DNA of 64,000 nucleotides, from contig OY282376.1 in assembly GCA_958295845.1 (NCBI GenBank), forward strand, positions 3,919,022 through 3,983,021, written 5' to 3'. The notes below the pieces were generated by a model. That model was given only the letters and a program-made list of their open reading frames with translations. It was not told where the DNA came from and did no database searches. The stretch's first letter is position 1; each line of letters begins with the position of its first letter. Below, one piece after another: positions 25,526 through 34,990 of the stretch. The stretch is from Caldilineaceae bacterium (GTDB lineage: Bacteria; Chloroflexota; Anaerolineae; Caldilineales; Caldilineaceae). A program made the position numbers and the translations under genes.

Positions 25526-26305
25526 ATGAGCGATTTCAATGGCAAGACCGTCATTGTGACGGGCGGCGCGAAGGGCATTGGCGAAGCCGTTACGAGAGAA
25601 TTCGCCCGTGCTGGCGCAAATGTATTCTGTGCTGACGTCGACGCGGACGCGGGCGCGCGGATCGGGGCCGAGAGCGCTTCACTGGCGGGATCGATCACCT
25701 TCGTCAACACCGATGTATCACAGGCGTCAACCTGCGAGGCACTGGTGAGCCAGGCGGCCGCGACCGGCAGTGTTGACGTTCTCGTCAACAACGTAGGCAT
25801 TCAGCCGGTGGATAGCTACATGCCCGCCCATGAATTTCCCGAGGAGACCTGGGATCGTATCCTGGAGGTCAATCTGAAGAGCGGTTTCCTGATGTCCAAA
25901 TATGCGATTCCCGTGATGCTTAAACAGGGCGGGGGCGTCATTGTCAATATCGCCAGTGTTCAGGGCCGCCAGTCAATGAAAGGCGTGCCGGCCTATGCTG
26001 CCAGCAAAGGGGGCATGATCTCTCTCACGCAGCAACTGGCGATGGATTATTCGGAACAAAACATTCGCGTACTGGCGGTCAATCCCGGCACGATTGAGAC
26101 GAGCCTGGCCCTGGAGAGCGTGAACCACGACGTCGAGGCGCTCAGGTCTGCCGCAGCAGCCGACCACCCGATAGGGCGTATCGGACAACCTGAGGAAATC
26201 GCAGCCGTCGTGCTTTTCCTCAGCAGCGACGCAGCCTCGTTCATGACCGGTGAATATGTAAATGTAGACGGCGGCATGATGGCCAAAGGGTCTTGGGCTG
26301 AGTAA
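25526..26305 (+). CDS. Short-chain dehydrogenase/reductase (glucose-dehydrogenase-like)
   Basis: The 259-residue classical SDR shows the cofactor motif TGGAKGIG, an acidic ADVDAD after the second strand (NAD preference), NNVG, the catalytic Ser in NIASVQGR and YAASK with Tyr and Lys. The C-terminus GEYVNVDGGMMAKG is typical of the family. The start has GGGAGA 8 bases upstream; the track's longer start is less likely. It follows the frameshifted dehydrogenase by 53 bases and might act on the same sugar or polyol, but substrate cannot be deduced. Confidence 0.9.
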   Translation: MSDFNGKTVIVTGGAKGIGEAVTREFARAGANVFCADVDADAGARIGAESASLAGSITFVNTDVSQASTCEALVSQAAATGSVDVLVNNVGIQPVDSYMPAHEFPEETWDRILEVNLKSGFLMSKYAIPVMLKQGGGVIVNIASVQGRQSMKGVPAYAASKGGMISLTQQLAMDYSEQNIRVLAVNPGTIETSLALESVNHDVEALRSAAAADHPIGRIGQPEEIAAVVLFLSSDAASFMTGEYVNVDGGMMAKGSWAE

Positions 26306-26675
26306 CGGCTGAGAAGGGCAGAGTTGCCTGGGGCCGTCCCTGCATGCGGATACTCGAATTCGGGAACCGGATTCGCAACGTTTTCAGACAGACAGACTAC
26401 ACCGGGGCACTCCGGCTCTTTTTCCTGACCTATGCAGGCGGCCGAATTAGTGTCCCGGTTTTTCTTGCGACCCGGAAAGTTAATGCGCGCGCGCACCTTG
26501 AAAGATTTGTAATCATGGGCACACTGGCTTAGACTATCGGGCGAGATTGTCGCATGTATCCCTCGCATCCACTTCAAATTGTGTGAGCCGGCAACGCCGC
26601 GTTCTATCAATGCTGTGATAGGGTCCCCATGCCCTTACTTCTTTCTTGTTTTCACCATTGCCAAAGGAGAGTTTG
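26306..26675 (+). other. Intergenic region with a possible promoter
   Basis: No gene is recognisable in these 370 bases. TTGTAA at 26507-26512 and TAGACT at 26530-26535, 17 bases apart, could be the promoter of the peptide-type ABC importer. AAAGGAG lies just before the binding-protein ATG. Confidence 0.4.
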
Positions 26676-28451
26676 ATGACGACACAAGCTGTTCGGAGAT
26701 CGCGTATGTTCACATATGGACTGCCACTCATTCTTCTGCTGGGGTTGCTCCTCCAGGCCTGCGTACCTGCGGCCGCGCCGGCGGCTCAGGAGTCGGCTTC
26801 CGAGGAAGCGATGGAAGAGACCGCGGGCAACGTTACCGTTTACGGTACGGAATTGCCTGCAGACGCCAAGCCCTATGACGAGCAGGTCTACAGGGTGGCG
26901 GCCGACATAAATCAGAGTTCTTCCACCTTCGACTTCCCGGTGGCTGTCTACAACCGGTACTGCCTGGCCGATCATTTCCAGGACACACTGGTCTCACTTG
27001 ACAAGGACTTCAATGTTATCCCCGGTGCTGCCGAGAGTTGGGAAGTCTCCGAAAACGGCAAGGTTTGGTCCTTCCACCTGCGGCCCGGCCAGGTCTGGAG
27101 CGACGGCACACCGCTGACCGCCTACGATTACGAAGCCACCTTCCGACTCACGGCCACCCCGGAACACGGCTGGGACTTCTCCTGGTTCTACAGCTTCCTG
27201 GCTGATGGCGGTATCAAGAACTGGAGCAAAATCATCGCCGGCGAGCTGCCGCCCGAGGAGTTGGGCGTTCGCGCCGTGGATGACCTGACGCTCGAGGTAG
27301 AGACCGAGGATGTCTTCCCGCCGCTGCCTGGTGTGATGAAGTTCGCGTTCACGCTGCAGAAGAAGGCCCTGGAAGAGCACGGCCCTTACTACAACAGTAG
27401 CCTGGAAACTTCGGTTTCGTCCGGCCCCTTCGTTCTGGCTGAATTCGATCCTGGCAACAAGATCGCCATCGAAGCCAACCCGACTTACAAGGGATTCCGC
27501 CCTCCGCTGCTTAAGCGCATCGAGTGCATCTTCATGGATCCCAGCACCTTCTTCGCCGCCTACCAGAACGGCGACATCGATAAGGTACCGTACGGTGCAC
27601 TGACACCGGCCGACTTTGAACTGATCCTGGCCGATCAGGAAATGGCCAGCAACTACCTGCGCCATTTCGGTGATTTCCGCACCGACTATCTGCTGTTCGA
27701 CACCTTCACCGAACCGTTCAGCAACCTGGACGTTCGCAAGGCCTTCGCCCATGCCGTTGACCGCGAGAACATTGTTGCCAGCGTTTACGGCGAGATCAAG
27801 GCAATGCCCGCCTACTCGATGCTGATGCCCGGCTACCCCTCTTCTGACACCGAGGGCAATCTGCGCGAGTATCAGAACTTCGACTGCGACTTGGCCAACG
27901 AGCACCTGGCCGCGGCCGGCTATGCCGGTGGTGAGGGATTCCCCGATCAGGTTATGATGCTGCGCGGCGAGGCGCCGGCGATGTCTGCGGTCTACCAAGC
28001 GGTTGCCGCTTCCATTTCCGAGTGTCTTAACATCAACATCGAAATCTCGAACGTGGACCGCAAGGTCTACATGGATGCACTGAATGCCAAGCCCACTCAG
28101 CTGACATTCGGCGCCGTCGACTACGGCATGGACTTCCTTGATCCGGCCAATCTGCTGGGCAACGTCTGGAAGTCTGGCGGCCGGCACTCCTGGATTAACG
28201 ATGAATTCGATACCCTGGTTACCGAGGCGGCCGGCATGGTTGGCAATCCGGAACTGCGCGACCAGATGTTCCGCGACGCCGAACGCGTTCTGGTGGACGA
28301 CGTTGGCGGTATCTTCATCGCCCACCGGTGGGCTGGAGACCTGATGCAGACGTGGGTACAGGGCACAGTCCGCGACCCCGACTCCCAGGGAATCACCGGC
28401 TGGCATTGGGGCAACGACCAGGACATCTCGCTTATCTACATTACCGAGTAA
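26676..28451 (+). CDS. ABC transporter substrate-binding lipoprotein, family 5 (peptide/nickel type)
   Basis: The 591-residue protein has a signal peptide with lipobox LLLQAC followed by an Ala/Glu-rich linker, then the SBP family 5 fold: WEVSENGKVWSFHLRPGQVWSDGTPLTAYD, the AFAHAVDRENI motif and a C-terminal segment ending in LIYITE. Proteins of this family bind di- or oligopeptides, nickel, or plant and algal sugars. The start at 26676 has AAAGGAG at good spacing; a frame 10 codons longer exists. Two permease genes follow but no ATPase genes are present in the window. Confidence 0.92.
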   Translation: MTTQAVRRSRMFTYGLPLILLLGLLLQACVPAAAPAAQESASEEAMEETAGNVTVYGTELPADAKPYDEQVYRVAADINQSSSTFDFPVAVYNRYCLADHFQDTLVSLDKDFNVIPGAAESWEVSENGKVWSFHLRPGQVWSDGTPLTAYDYEATFRLTATPEHGWDFSWFYSFLADGGIKNWSKIIAGELPPEELGVRAVDDLTLEVETEDVFPPLPGVMKFAFTLQKKALEEHGPYYNSSLETSVSSGPFVLAEFDPGNKIAIEANPTYKGFRPPLLKRIECIFMDPSTFFAAYQNGDIDKVPYGALTPADFELILADQEMASNYLRHFGDFRTDYLLFDTFTEPFSNLDVRKAFAHAVDRENIVASVYGEIKAMPAYSMLMPGYPSSDTEGNLREYQNFDCDLANEHLAAAGYAGGEGFPDQVMMLRGEAPAMSAVYQAVAASISECLNINIEISNVDRKVYMDALNAKPTQLTFGAVDYGMDFLDPANLLGNVWKSGGRHSWINDEFDTLVTEAAGMVGNPELRDQMFRDAERVLVDDVGGIFIAHRWAGDLMQTWVQGTVRDPDSQGITGWHWGNDQDISLIYITE

Positions 28452-28496
28452 CGTTCTGAAGCAACGCCCTCGACAAACAAGATGCGATTGAGCGAA

Positions 28497-28524
28497 GCGG
28501 GAGGCCACTTTGGTGGCCTCCCGC
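28497..28524. repeat. Intercistronic hairpin between binding protein and permeases
   Basis: GCGGGAGGCCAC and GTGGCCTCCCGC form a perfect 12-bp stem with a 4-base loop and no following T-run. In binding-protein operons such hairpins protect the upstream message from 3' exonucleases or cause partial termination, so that more binding protein than permease is made. It ends 27 bases before the first permease start. Confidence 0.75.
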
Positions 28525-28551
28525 CACCGTATCACGAACTCAGGCAACGCC

Positions 28552-29523
28552 ATGGCAAGATACATATTGGGACGGATATTCTCGCTGATCCTTGTCCTTT
28601 TTGTCGTTTCCGTTGTCACCTTCTTCCTCATGCACCAGGTGCCGGGCGGCCCCTTTGACGAAACCAAAGCACCCCTGCCTCCCGCTGCCAAAGAAAACAT
28701 TCTGCGCAAATACGGCCTCGATAAACCGATCCACATTCAGTACCTGAACTACATGAAGAATGTGATCCTGCACTTCGACTTTGGCATCCCCTACCAGCAG
28801 CCGACCACCACCGTGACTGCACTGATAGCCAAGAGCTGGAAGGTAACTGTGCAGGTCGGCGTTATGACAGTTTTGCTCGCATTCGGCGCGGGGATCACAC
28901 TGGGCATTTACGCTGCCTATAACCAGAACTCCTGGATCGATAACGTCACGACCTTCATCGCCATGTTGGGGATCACGGTGCCGAGCTTTGTGGTGGCGAT
29001 GTGGTTGATACTGTTTTTCGCCGTGCGTCTTAAATGGCTGCCGATGGGCGGGTGGAATGCATCCGGATCCTGTCTGCTGGGGAGCGCTTTCATGTGTACC
29101 GACTGGATCATGCCGGTCATCGCCTATGCCATCGGCCCGCTGGCGATCATCGCCCGCTACACGCGCTCCAGCGTTGTGGATGTAATGCGCCAGGACTTTG
29201 CGCGGACAGCCAGGGCAAAAGGGCTGGACACGAGGGCGATTATGCTCCGCCATATTCTGCGCAACGCGCTGATTCCGATGGTGACCGCCCTTGGCGTAAT
29301 CATTCCCAATCTTTTGACGGGCAGCATCTTCATCGAGGCGGTGTTCCGCATCAACGGCCTCGGCAAGTTCTTCGTTACCAGCATCTTCAATCGCGATTAT
29401 CCCATGATCATGGCCCTCTTCCTGCTCATCGCCTTTCTGTGGAGTCTCACCTACCTGTTCACCGATATCCTTTATACCTGGATCGATCCGCGGGTGCGGC
29501 TGGGCGCAGAGGGAGGGGCTTAG
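28552..29523 (+). CDS. ABC transporter permease, DppB type
   Basis: The 323-residue membrane protein has the DppB/OppB pattern: an N-terminal helix MARYILGRIFSLILVLF, the LMHQVPGGPFD segment, and the coupling motif with DFARTARAKGL and RHILRNALIPMVTALG. About six transmembrane segments are visible. I chose the ATG giving MARYILG because the upstream TTG lies in the hairpin. Its TAG stop overlaps the GTG of the next permease by one base. Confidence 0.9.
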   Translation: MARYILGRIFSLILVLFVVSVVTFFLMHQVPGGPFDETKAPLPPAAKENILRKYGLDKPIHIQYLNYMKNVILHFDFGIPYQQPTTTVTALIAKSWKVTVQVGVMTVLLAFGAGITLGIYAAYNQNSWIDNVTTFIAMLGITVPSFVVAMWLILFFAVRLKWLPMGGWNASGSCLLGSAFMCTDWIMPVIAYAIGPLAIIARYTRSSVVDVMRQDFARTARAKGLDTRAIMLRHILRNALIPMVTALGVIIPNLLTGSIFIEAVFRINGLGKFFVTSIFNRDYPMIMALFLLIAFLWSLTYLFTDILYTWIDPRVRLGAEGGA

Positions 29524-30425
29524 TGACGACCAGGGTGGCAGCCCCATTGGACGTAGCGCCGCCAGGCGAGGAACGTCACCGAACGCTCTGGCATGACGCG
29601 GCCCGAAGGTTCATGCGAAACCGGCTGGCCGTTGTCGGCCTGGCAATCGTTGTGTTATTTCTTTTTTTGGCTGTATTCGCCGACCTGGTCGCGCCATTTC
29701 CTTACGACAAGGTGTATTTTGACCGTGTGCTGAGATTTCCCTTCGAACTGCCGGGGCACCCGCTCGGCACAGACGAAGTGGGTCGCGACTACCTGAGTCG
29801 TCTCATCTACGGCGCGCGGACGTCGATGACCGTCGGTATCTCAGTTCAGTTGGTTGCCCTACTGATCGGCGTACCCCTTGGCAGTCTGGCGGGATATGCT
29901 GGCGGACGCACCGATTTCGTCATCTCCCGTTTCATCGACACCATGACCGCCTTCCCTGGTCTGATGTTTTCGATTCTGATCATCTCGGTCTGGGGAGGGG
30001 GTCTCGCGAAGGTCATCTTTGCCCTCAGCATCACCAGCTGGATCGGTATCGCCCGGCTGACGCGGGGACAGATTCTCTCGCTGCGGGAGAAGGAATACGT
30101 CGAAGCGGCGCGCTGCACGGGAGTAAACCAGAATCGAATTATTCTGCGCCATCTGCTCCCTAACGCCTTGACGCCGATCCTGGTTTCGATTAGTTTTGGT
30201 ATCCCGGCGGCGATATTCGGGGAGGCTGGACTGAGCTTCCTTGGGATCGGGATCAACGATCCATTACCCAGCTGGGGGAAGATGGTCGGCGTAAGCAATG
30301 CCTATGTACGGGTGTATTGGCATCTGGCTCTCTTCCCAACCATTGCCGTTGCGCTGGCCATGCTCGGTTTCTCGTTTGTCGGCGACGGACTGCGGGACGC
30401 GCTTGACCCAAAGATGATCGAGTAA
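29523..30425 (+). CDS. ABC transporter permease, DppC type
   Basis: The 300-residue product has the DppC features: an N-terminal FMRNRLAVVGLAIVV helix, HPLGTDEVGRDYLSRLIYGAR, and the coupling region EYVEAARCTGVNQNRIILRH. It starts at the GTG within TAGTG, coupled to the DppB-type gene; a much longer open frame reaching back to 29034 is only the shadow of the dppB gene. It ends with LDPKMIE. ATPases of the importer must lie elsewhere. Confidence 0.9.
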   Translation: MTTRVAAPLDVAPPGEERHRTLWHDAARRFMRNRLAVVGLAIVVLFLFLAVFADLVAPFPYDKVYFDRVLRFPFELPGHPLGTDEVGRDYLSRLIYGARTSMTVGISVQLVALLIGVPLGSLAGYAGGRTDFVISRFIDTMTAFPGLMFSILIISVWGGGLAKVIFALSITSWIGIARLTRGQILSLREKEYVEAARCTGVNQNRIILRHLLPNALTPILVSISFGIPAAIFGEAGLSFLGIGINDPLPSWGKMVGVSNAYVRVYWHLALFPTIAVALAMLGFSFVGDGLRDALDPKMIE

Positions 30426-30524
30426 GAAAATTACAGTACGGTCAGAATTATTTTTGCCCTTCTGCGCCAAGGACGACCGCAACCGCTGAACAGCAAGGGA
30501 AGAAAGAGGGAGAGAGCCGGCAAA

Positions 30525-31043
30525 ATGGTACCGTTGAACATGAACATTACACGATTCGCAAGCCGATGGGTACCGGTTTTGACAGTCCTTCTACTGCTTT
30601 TCGCTGTGGCGGCAGGCTGCGGGCCGGGTGACGAGGAGACAGGTGCCGGCGGGGAAACGACCGGTGAGCAAGCGCCGGCAGACGACGAAAGCAGCGCGGT
30701 GCCGACGATGCCGGCGGCCCGTTTCGACCAGCCGACACCGGTCACCGATATGGAAGAGGCCAGCGAGGCGGACAGAAAGGAAGACGAAGAGGAGGCCGCG
30801 GAGGAGCCGGACATCGCGAGTGGGGCGTTTGTCTACGGCAACCGCTGCGCCGAGTGCCACGGCGAAGGGGCTGCCGGCTCCGATCAGGCTTCATCGCTCG
30901 TGGGTCTAACTTTGAGCGAAGATGATTTTGAGAATCTGCTCCGCACGGGTGGCGAACTCGGACCTGATCACCTGTTTGGTTCAACCAAGATCAGTCCGGA
31001 CGGACTCAAAGCGGTCTACGCCTATCTGACATCGCTTGAGTAG
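30525..31043 (+). CDS. Lipoprotein c-type cytochrome
   Basis: The 172-residue protein begins with a signal peptide and lipobox (LLFAVAAGC), followed by a long acidic linker rich in Glu, Asp, Ala and Thr (residues about 35-98). The C-terminal 75 residues form a mono-haem cytochrome with CAECH at about 110-114 and the [18 protein letters not shown] helix; no obvious distal Met is in the usual place. It probably shuttles electrons at the outer face of the cytoplasmic membrane. Its last 22 bases overlap the end of the convergent ferredoxin gene. Confidence 0.8.
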   Translation: MVPLNMNITRFASRWVPVLTVLLLLFAVAAGCGPGDEETGAGGETTGEQAPADDESSAVPTMPAARFDQPTPVTDMEEASEADRKEDEEEAAEEPDIASGAFVYGNRCAECHGEGAAGSDQASSLVGLTLSEDDFENLLRTGGELGPDHLFGSTKISPDGLKAVYAYLTSLE

Positions 31044-31372
31044 ACATTGTCTTCCAGTCGATGGTAGACCGCTTCCTCCAAAGGTCTACCGTTACGGAGA
31101 TGCTCCTCGACAATCCTGTCCAGTAAGGCTTCATCGACTTGGCAGTACCAAATGCCTTCAGGGTAGACGACCAGGACGGGCCCGCTGTGGCAAACGCCCA
31201 GACAAGGTGATGTACCTCGTTTTACGCGCACAGGGTTGTCGTATTGCCCCAGATCGCCCAGTTTATGGGCCAGCAGGGCATAGAGTCGGTTCGCCTTGCC
31301 TTCCGGGTCACAGAACGGCCCGGAACATATGAATACGTGACGCGCGTAAGGCGCCATCTCCGGCAGGTCCAC
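31022..31372 (-). CDS. Thioredoxin-like [2Fe-2S] ferredoxin in B12 operon (CbiW-like)
   Basis: The 116-residue product has the four-Cys pattern of thioredoxin-like ferredoxins: [11 protein letters not shown] (two Cys) and [19 protein letters not shown] (two Cys), binding one 2Fe-2S cluster. Such proteins accompany cobalamin genes in several bacteria (CbiW), where they are thought to supply electrons for cobalt reduction. The GTG start has AAGGAGGAG 6 bases upstream; an ATG nine codons earlier lacks a site. Position after the adenosyltransferase suggests it reduces Co(II) to Co(I) for adenosylation, which is inference. Confidence 0.75.
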   Translation of the reverse strand: MDLPEMAPYARHVFICSGPFCDPEGKANRLYALLAHKLGDLGQYDNPVRVKRGTSPCLGVCHSGPVLVVYPEGIWYCQVDEALLDRIVEEHLRNGRPLEEAVYHRLEDNVYSSDVR

Positions 31373-31469
31373 AGAAAACTCCTCCTTCCAGATCACCATT
31401 TGAGCCAGTCAGTGCTAAGGCATTGGATGCACCAAGCTTGGGAGTATCTCGCCAGGCCGACGCGTTCAC

Positions 31470-32033
31470 TCACGCCGCCGGGTCCCACAGTGGCTCGGCA
31501 ACCCCCTGACGTAGATTCTCGAGACGCGACATCACGAAGAGCGCGTCTGACAGCCGGTTCAGATAGCGCAATGCCTGCGGACTGATCTCTTCCTCTTTGG
31601 CCAGTGAAGTCGCTTCCCGTTCGGCGCGCCGGCACACTGTTCGTGCGACATGCAGGAAGGATGCGCCCGTCGAGCCCCCTGGCAGGATAAAGTTTTCCAG
31701 GGCGCCGACAACCGGCGTCAGCTCGTCGATCAGGGCCTCCAGGCGGTCCACGTGGCGCTGCTCGATCTGCGGCGGCTTGTAGCGTACCTTATCCTCTTCC
31801 AAAAAGCACAGATCCGACCCCAGGTGGAACAGTTCATTCTGGATCTCAGGCAGCGTCCTTTGCAGACGATCACATAGGCCATTAGCCAGCGCAACGCCGA
31901 TGTGCGCGTTCAGTTCATCGACCGTCCCGTAAACCTGGACGCGCAGAGAATCCTTGGGGACGCGCTGCCCGCCGCCCAAGGCGGTTGTCCCATCGTCACC
32001 GCCGCGCGTATAGATCTTCGTCAACCTTGGCAT
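31470..32033 (-). CDS. Cob(I)yrinic acid a,c-diamide/cobalamin adenosyltransferase, PduO type
   Basis: The 187-residue protein matches PduO-type ATP:corrinoid adenosyltransferases: the N-terminal [39 protein letters not shown] and [11 protein letters not shown] with [10 protein letters not shown]. It transfers the 5'-deoxyadenosyl group of ATP to Co(I) corrinoid in the cytoplasm. Its start lies 38 bases inside the preceding ATPase gene, so the two are tightly coupled. It belongs to the cobalamin-riboswitch operon. Confidence 0.93.
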   Translation of the reverse strand: MPRLTKIYTRGGDDGTTALGGGQRVPKDSLRVQVYGTVDELNAHIGVALANGLCDRLQRTLPEIQNELFHLGSDLCFLEEDKVRYKPPQIEQRHVDRLEALIDELTPVVGALENFILPGGSTGASFLHVARTVCRRAEREATSLAKEEEISPQALRYLNRLSDALFVMSRLENLRQGVAEPLWDPAA

Positions 32034-33111
32034 CAGTATCTCCTCCGGCGCCGCCGCGGCGCAGGTATGTAGTCAGTTCATTCAATGACGTAAACGAATC
32101 TTCTCGCCCTCCGCTATCAAGTCTATATAGAAGGCGGCCGTCCTCCATTCGCACGGAAACGGCGCCGGATACCGACTGCCGGGGATGGAGATTCGAGGCA
32201 TAGGAAGCGGAATTGCCGTTCTCTCCTTCCTTCTCCACCGCATAGCCGATCCGTTCCAGCGCGCGCCGCGTCCAGAAAGCCGCCACACCGTCTCCTTCCA
32301 GCCGCAACCGCCCGCAGGCTTCCTGGCGCGTGTGAAAGGAGCCTCGCTCGCGGTCGAAGGTCACCCCTTCGGCGGAGAAAACGCGCTCAAATGCGCCATT
32401 AAGTATCAGGTCCTCAGGTGCGCCGTCAAATAGTTCGCCATCGGCCGACAGCAGCCACAGACGGTCGGCGTTGCGCAGCGCCAGATCCAGGTCATGCGTG
32501 GAGAGCAGGATTGCCTGGCTGTTCTCACTGGCGAGCTGCCGCAATAGGTCCATGACTTCTACCCGCCGGGGAAGGTCAAGGAAAGCGGTTGGCTCGTCCA
32601 ACAGCATCACCCGTGGCTGCTGTGCCAGGGCGCGGGCAATCAGGACCTTCTGGCGTTCGCCGTCGCTCATCTCGACGGTGAGCCTGTCGGACATATCTTT
32701 GGCACGTACTGCCTGCAGCGCCCACTGCACGATCCGTTCGTCCTGTTCGTTCAGCGTCCCCGTCCAGCCGGTGTATGGATGGCGGCCCAGGCTTACCAGT
32801 CCGTACCCGGACATTGCACCCACGTCCACTCGGTCAGTCAGCACGATGCTCAGTCTACGCGCCAGTTGGCCGGGCCGCAGGTCGTCGAGTCGACGTTCAT
32901 CCAACCAGATCTGCCCGGACAGCGGGGGTTGCAGGCGGGCCAGCGTGCGCATAAGAGTTGATTTACCGGCGCCGTTTGGACCCAGCAAGCAGACTAGTTC
33001 GCCCGGTTGCAAGGAAAAATTCAGATCGCTGGCGACCACAACCGGTGCATTGCGGACGCGGCGATAGCCTATCGAAAGATCTTCTGTTCGCAGGACAGTC
33101 GCGTCCGTCAT
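31996..33111 (-). CDS. btuD: Cobalamin importer ATPase (BtuD-like) with C-terminal extension
   Basis: The 371-residue ATPase has Walker [10 protein letters not shown], signature region [17 protein letters not shown] (MSDGE in place of LSGGE) and Walker [13 protein letters not shown], typical of iron/B12 importers. Normal family members have about 260 residues; here about 110 extra residues at the C-terminus include [20 protein letters not shown] and no motif I recognise. The ATG follows the permease gene by 13 bases. It powers corrinoid import with the BtuC- and BtuF-like proteins. Confidence 0.88.
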   Translation of the reverse strand: MTDATVLRTEDLSIGYRRVRNAPVVVASDLNFSLQPGELVCLLGPNGAGKSTLMRTLARLQPPLSGQIWLDERRLDDLRPGQLARRLSIVLTDRVDVGAMSGYGLVSLGRHPYTGWTGTLNEQDERIVQWALQAVRAKDMSDRLTVEMSDGERQKVLIARALAQQPRVMLLDEPTAFLDLPRRVEVMDLLRQLASENSQAILLSTHDLDLALRNADRLWLLSADGELFDGAPEDLILNGAFERVFSAEGVTFDRERGSFHTRQEACGRLRLEGDGVAAFWTRRALERIGYAVEKEGENGNSASYASNLHPRQSVSGAVSVRMEDGRLLYRLDSGGREDSFTSLNELTTYLRRGGAGGDTDAKVDEDLYARR

Positions 33112-33124
33112 ACCAGTACTCCCA

Positions 33125-34249
33125 TCATCCAGCGAAGGCCTGCCGCAGATTGCGCTGGCGCAGGATCACCCAGATCACAACCGGCGCGCCCAGCAGCGCG
33201 GTTACGGCATTCAGGGGGAGAGTAAGTTGACTGCCGGGCAGCCCGGCGACGATATCGGCGCCCACGGCCAGCGTCGCGCCCATGAAAGTGACGGCAGGCA
33301 GCAGCAAGCGGTGGTCCGACGTGTGCAGCAGACTGCGGCAGAGATGAGGCACCGCGATTCCCAGAAAGCCAATCGGCCCGCAGAAAGCGGTGACGACGCC
33401 GGCTAAAATCGCCGACGAGCCGATGATCCCCAGGCGCACGCGGCGTACGTTGAGCCCAAGTGACAGGGCGTAGGTCTCGCCGAGAAGCAGCGCATTCAGC
33501 GGTTTCATCAACAGATGGCCGCCGGCCAGCCCCAACAGAATCGCCGGCGCCATGACCTGGAGCTGGCGCCAGGTGACCCCGCCGAAAGAACCGAAAGTCC
33601 AGGAAATGTAGGCTTGAATGCGCTCAACAACGCTGAAATAGATCAGCACGCTCACCAGGGCGCTGGTCGTGTACCCGAACATGAGACCCAGGATGAGAAG
33701 TGTCATGCCGCTCTGCACTTTACGCGCCACCGACATTACAAGCAGAAGCACCAGGCCGGAGCCGACGATAGCTGACAGGGCCAGGCTGGTATCTCCGGCA
33801 AGACTGATCCCCGCCAGAAGGGTTGTGCTTCCCCCCAGGCCAACCGCCACCCCGGCCAGCAGCACGGTCAGAGCGACGCCCAGACTGGCGCCAGAGGAGA
33901 TCCCCAGCACGAACGGGCCCGCGAGCGGATTGCGAAACAGGGTCTGCATCTGCAGTCCGCTGACTGAAAGCGCGGCGCCGGCCAGCATCGCGGTCAAGGC
34001 TTTGGGCAGGCGAAATTTGAGAACAATCGTCGCCCAGGCCGGCTTGGAGGCATCCCCGCCCAACAGTACCGCCACGATTTCGTCGAGAGGGATGCGTACG
34101 GAGCCGACCGCCAGGCTCAACATGAAAGCCGCCAGAGCCAGGAGCGCCAGCCCAGCCAGCAGCAGTCCGGGGCCCGCGGCAATGCGCCGCGTCAGCGACG
34201 CCTGGACCCGGACGTCGGATGCTGCAAAAGGAACGTTCTCTCTACTCAT
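33125..34249 (-). CDS. btuC: Cobalamin importer permease (BtuC-like, FecCD family)
   Basis: The 374-residue membrane protein carries FecCD-family marks: VRIPLDEIVAVLLG, RLPKALTAMLAGAALSVSGL, FRNPLAGPFVLGISSGASLG and the coupling loop FCGPIGFLGIAVPHLCRSLL. About ten hydrophobic segments are present. The ATG overlaps the stop of the cobU gene (ATGA). FecCD permeases carry iron-siderophores or corrinoids; the operon and its riboswitch indicate corrinoids. Confidence 0.88.
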   Translation of the reverse strand: MSRENVPFAASDVRVQASLTRRIAAGPGLLLAGLALLALAAFMLSLAVGSVRIPLDEIVAVLLGGDASKPAWATIVLKFRLPKALTAMLAGAALSVSGLQMQTLFRNPLAGPFVLGISSGASLGVALTVLLAGVAVGLGGSTTLLAGISLAGDTSLALSAIVGSGLVLLLVMSVARKVQSGMTLLILGLMFGYTTSALVSVLIYFSVVERIQAYISWTFGSFGGVTWRQLQVMAPAILLGLAGGHLLMKPLNALLLGETYALSLGLNVRRVRLGIIGSSAILAGVVTAFCGPIGFLGIAVPHLCRSLLHTSDHRLLLPAVTFMGATLAVGADIVAGLPGSQLTLPLNAVTALLGAPVVIWVILRQRNLRQAFAG

Positions 34250-34860
34250 CTCTCAAAGCGCCCCGCGTCTGTCGCTAAATTCAAGGGGGTAGAGACGTGG
34301 CCCTGGGACCCCTCATTCTTCAGGACCAGCGGAAGTCCAGCTACCATGAGGACCGCCCTGTCAGAGGCTGCGGCCAGCGTCTGGTTCGCCTGACCCACCA
34401 GGTCTCGGAAGGCTCTCCCCAAGGGGGAGAGGGGCGCCATGCCGGTACCCACCTCGTTAGAGACGACGACCATGCGGCTCGCGTCCGGCATCTCTCTGGC
34501 CGCATTCACTATCGCTGTTATCTCCTTCTCTACGCTGACTCGTACTTCTTCGGCATAGGGGTCCTTCTTGTCGACAAGCAGGTTCGACACCAGCAAGGTG
34601 ATGCAGTCCACGATAATGGTTGAAAACGCTTGGGACTGTCGACCGATCGCTTGTCCGACATGGTGCGGCGCTTCCAACGTGTGCCAGTGCTGGGGACGCT
34701 CCGCCCTGTGTTTGGCTATGCGAAACTCCATCTCGTCGTCGCCGGGCTCGGCCGTCGCCACAAAAAGCACCTGTCCATCTGTGCGCTCGCCGGCGATTCG
34801 GACGGCTTCCGCGCTTTTTCCACTGCGGGCGCCGCCAAGAATCAGTATCAGTTCTCCCAC
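34246..34860 (-). CDS. cobU: Adenosylcobinamide kinase/guanylyltransferase
   Basis: The product has the P-loop GGARSGKS, then VLFVATAEPGDDEMEFRIAK (guanylyl-accepting region), IIVDCITLLVSNLL and VVVSNEVGTGMAPLSPLGR, all diagnostic of CobU/CobP. It phosphorylates adenosylcobinamide and activates it to GDP-cobinamide for nucleotide-loop assembly. I prefer the GTG at 34860, preceded by AAAGGA, giving 204 residues; a TTG 11 codons earlier is possible. It is coupled to the permease gene downstream. Confidence 0.93.
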   Translation of the reverse strand: MGELILILGGARSGKSAEAVRIAGERTDGQVLFVATAEPGDDEMEFRIAKHRAERPQHWHTLEAPHHVGQAIGRQSQAFSTIIVDCITLLVSNLLVDKKDPYAEEVRVSVEKEITAIVNAAREMPDASRMVVVSNEVGTGMAPLSPLGRAFRDLVGQANQTLAAASDRAVLMVAGLPLVLKNEGSQGHVSTPLNLATDAGRFER

Positions 34861-34990
34861 GAAAACCTGTCCTTTGTCCAGTGCGGAGTCCAAAGAGCCG
34901 GGGTTTGGCCTTCCTTTGTCCGCCTGTCAGGCCATCTAGCAGCCGGCATTTCCTTTTGCGCATGGTCCTCCAAGAGAAGGTCCCAGCCGC

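Noticed and set aside
26994..28736. 580-codon open frame on the minus strand
   Set aside because: It lies fully antisense to the binding-protein gene in a GC-rich region, has no motif or ribosome binding site, and its codon pattern mirrors the sense gene.
29034..29522. N-terminal extension of the DppC-type permease
   Set aside because: The frame is open through dppB, but DppC homology begins after the GTG at 29523, which is coupled to the dppB stop.
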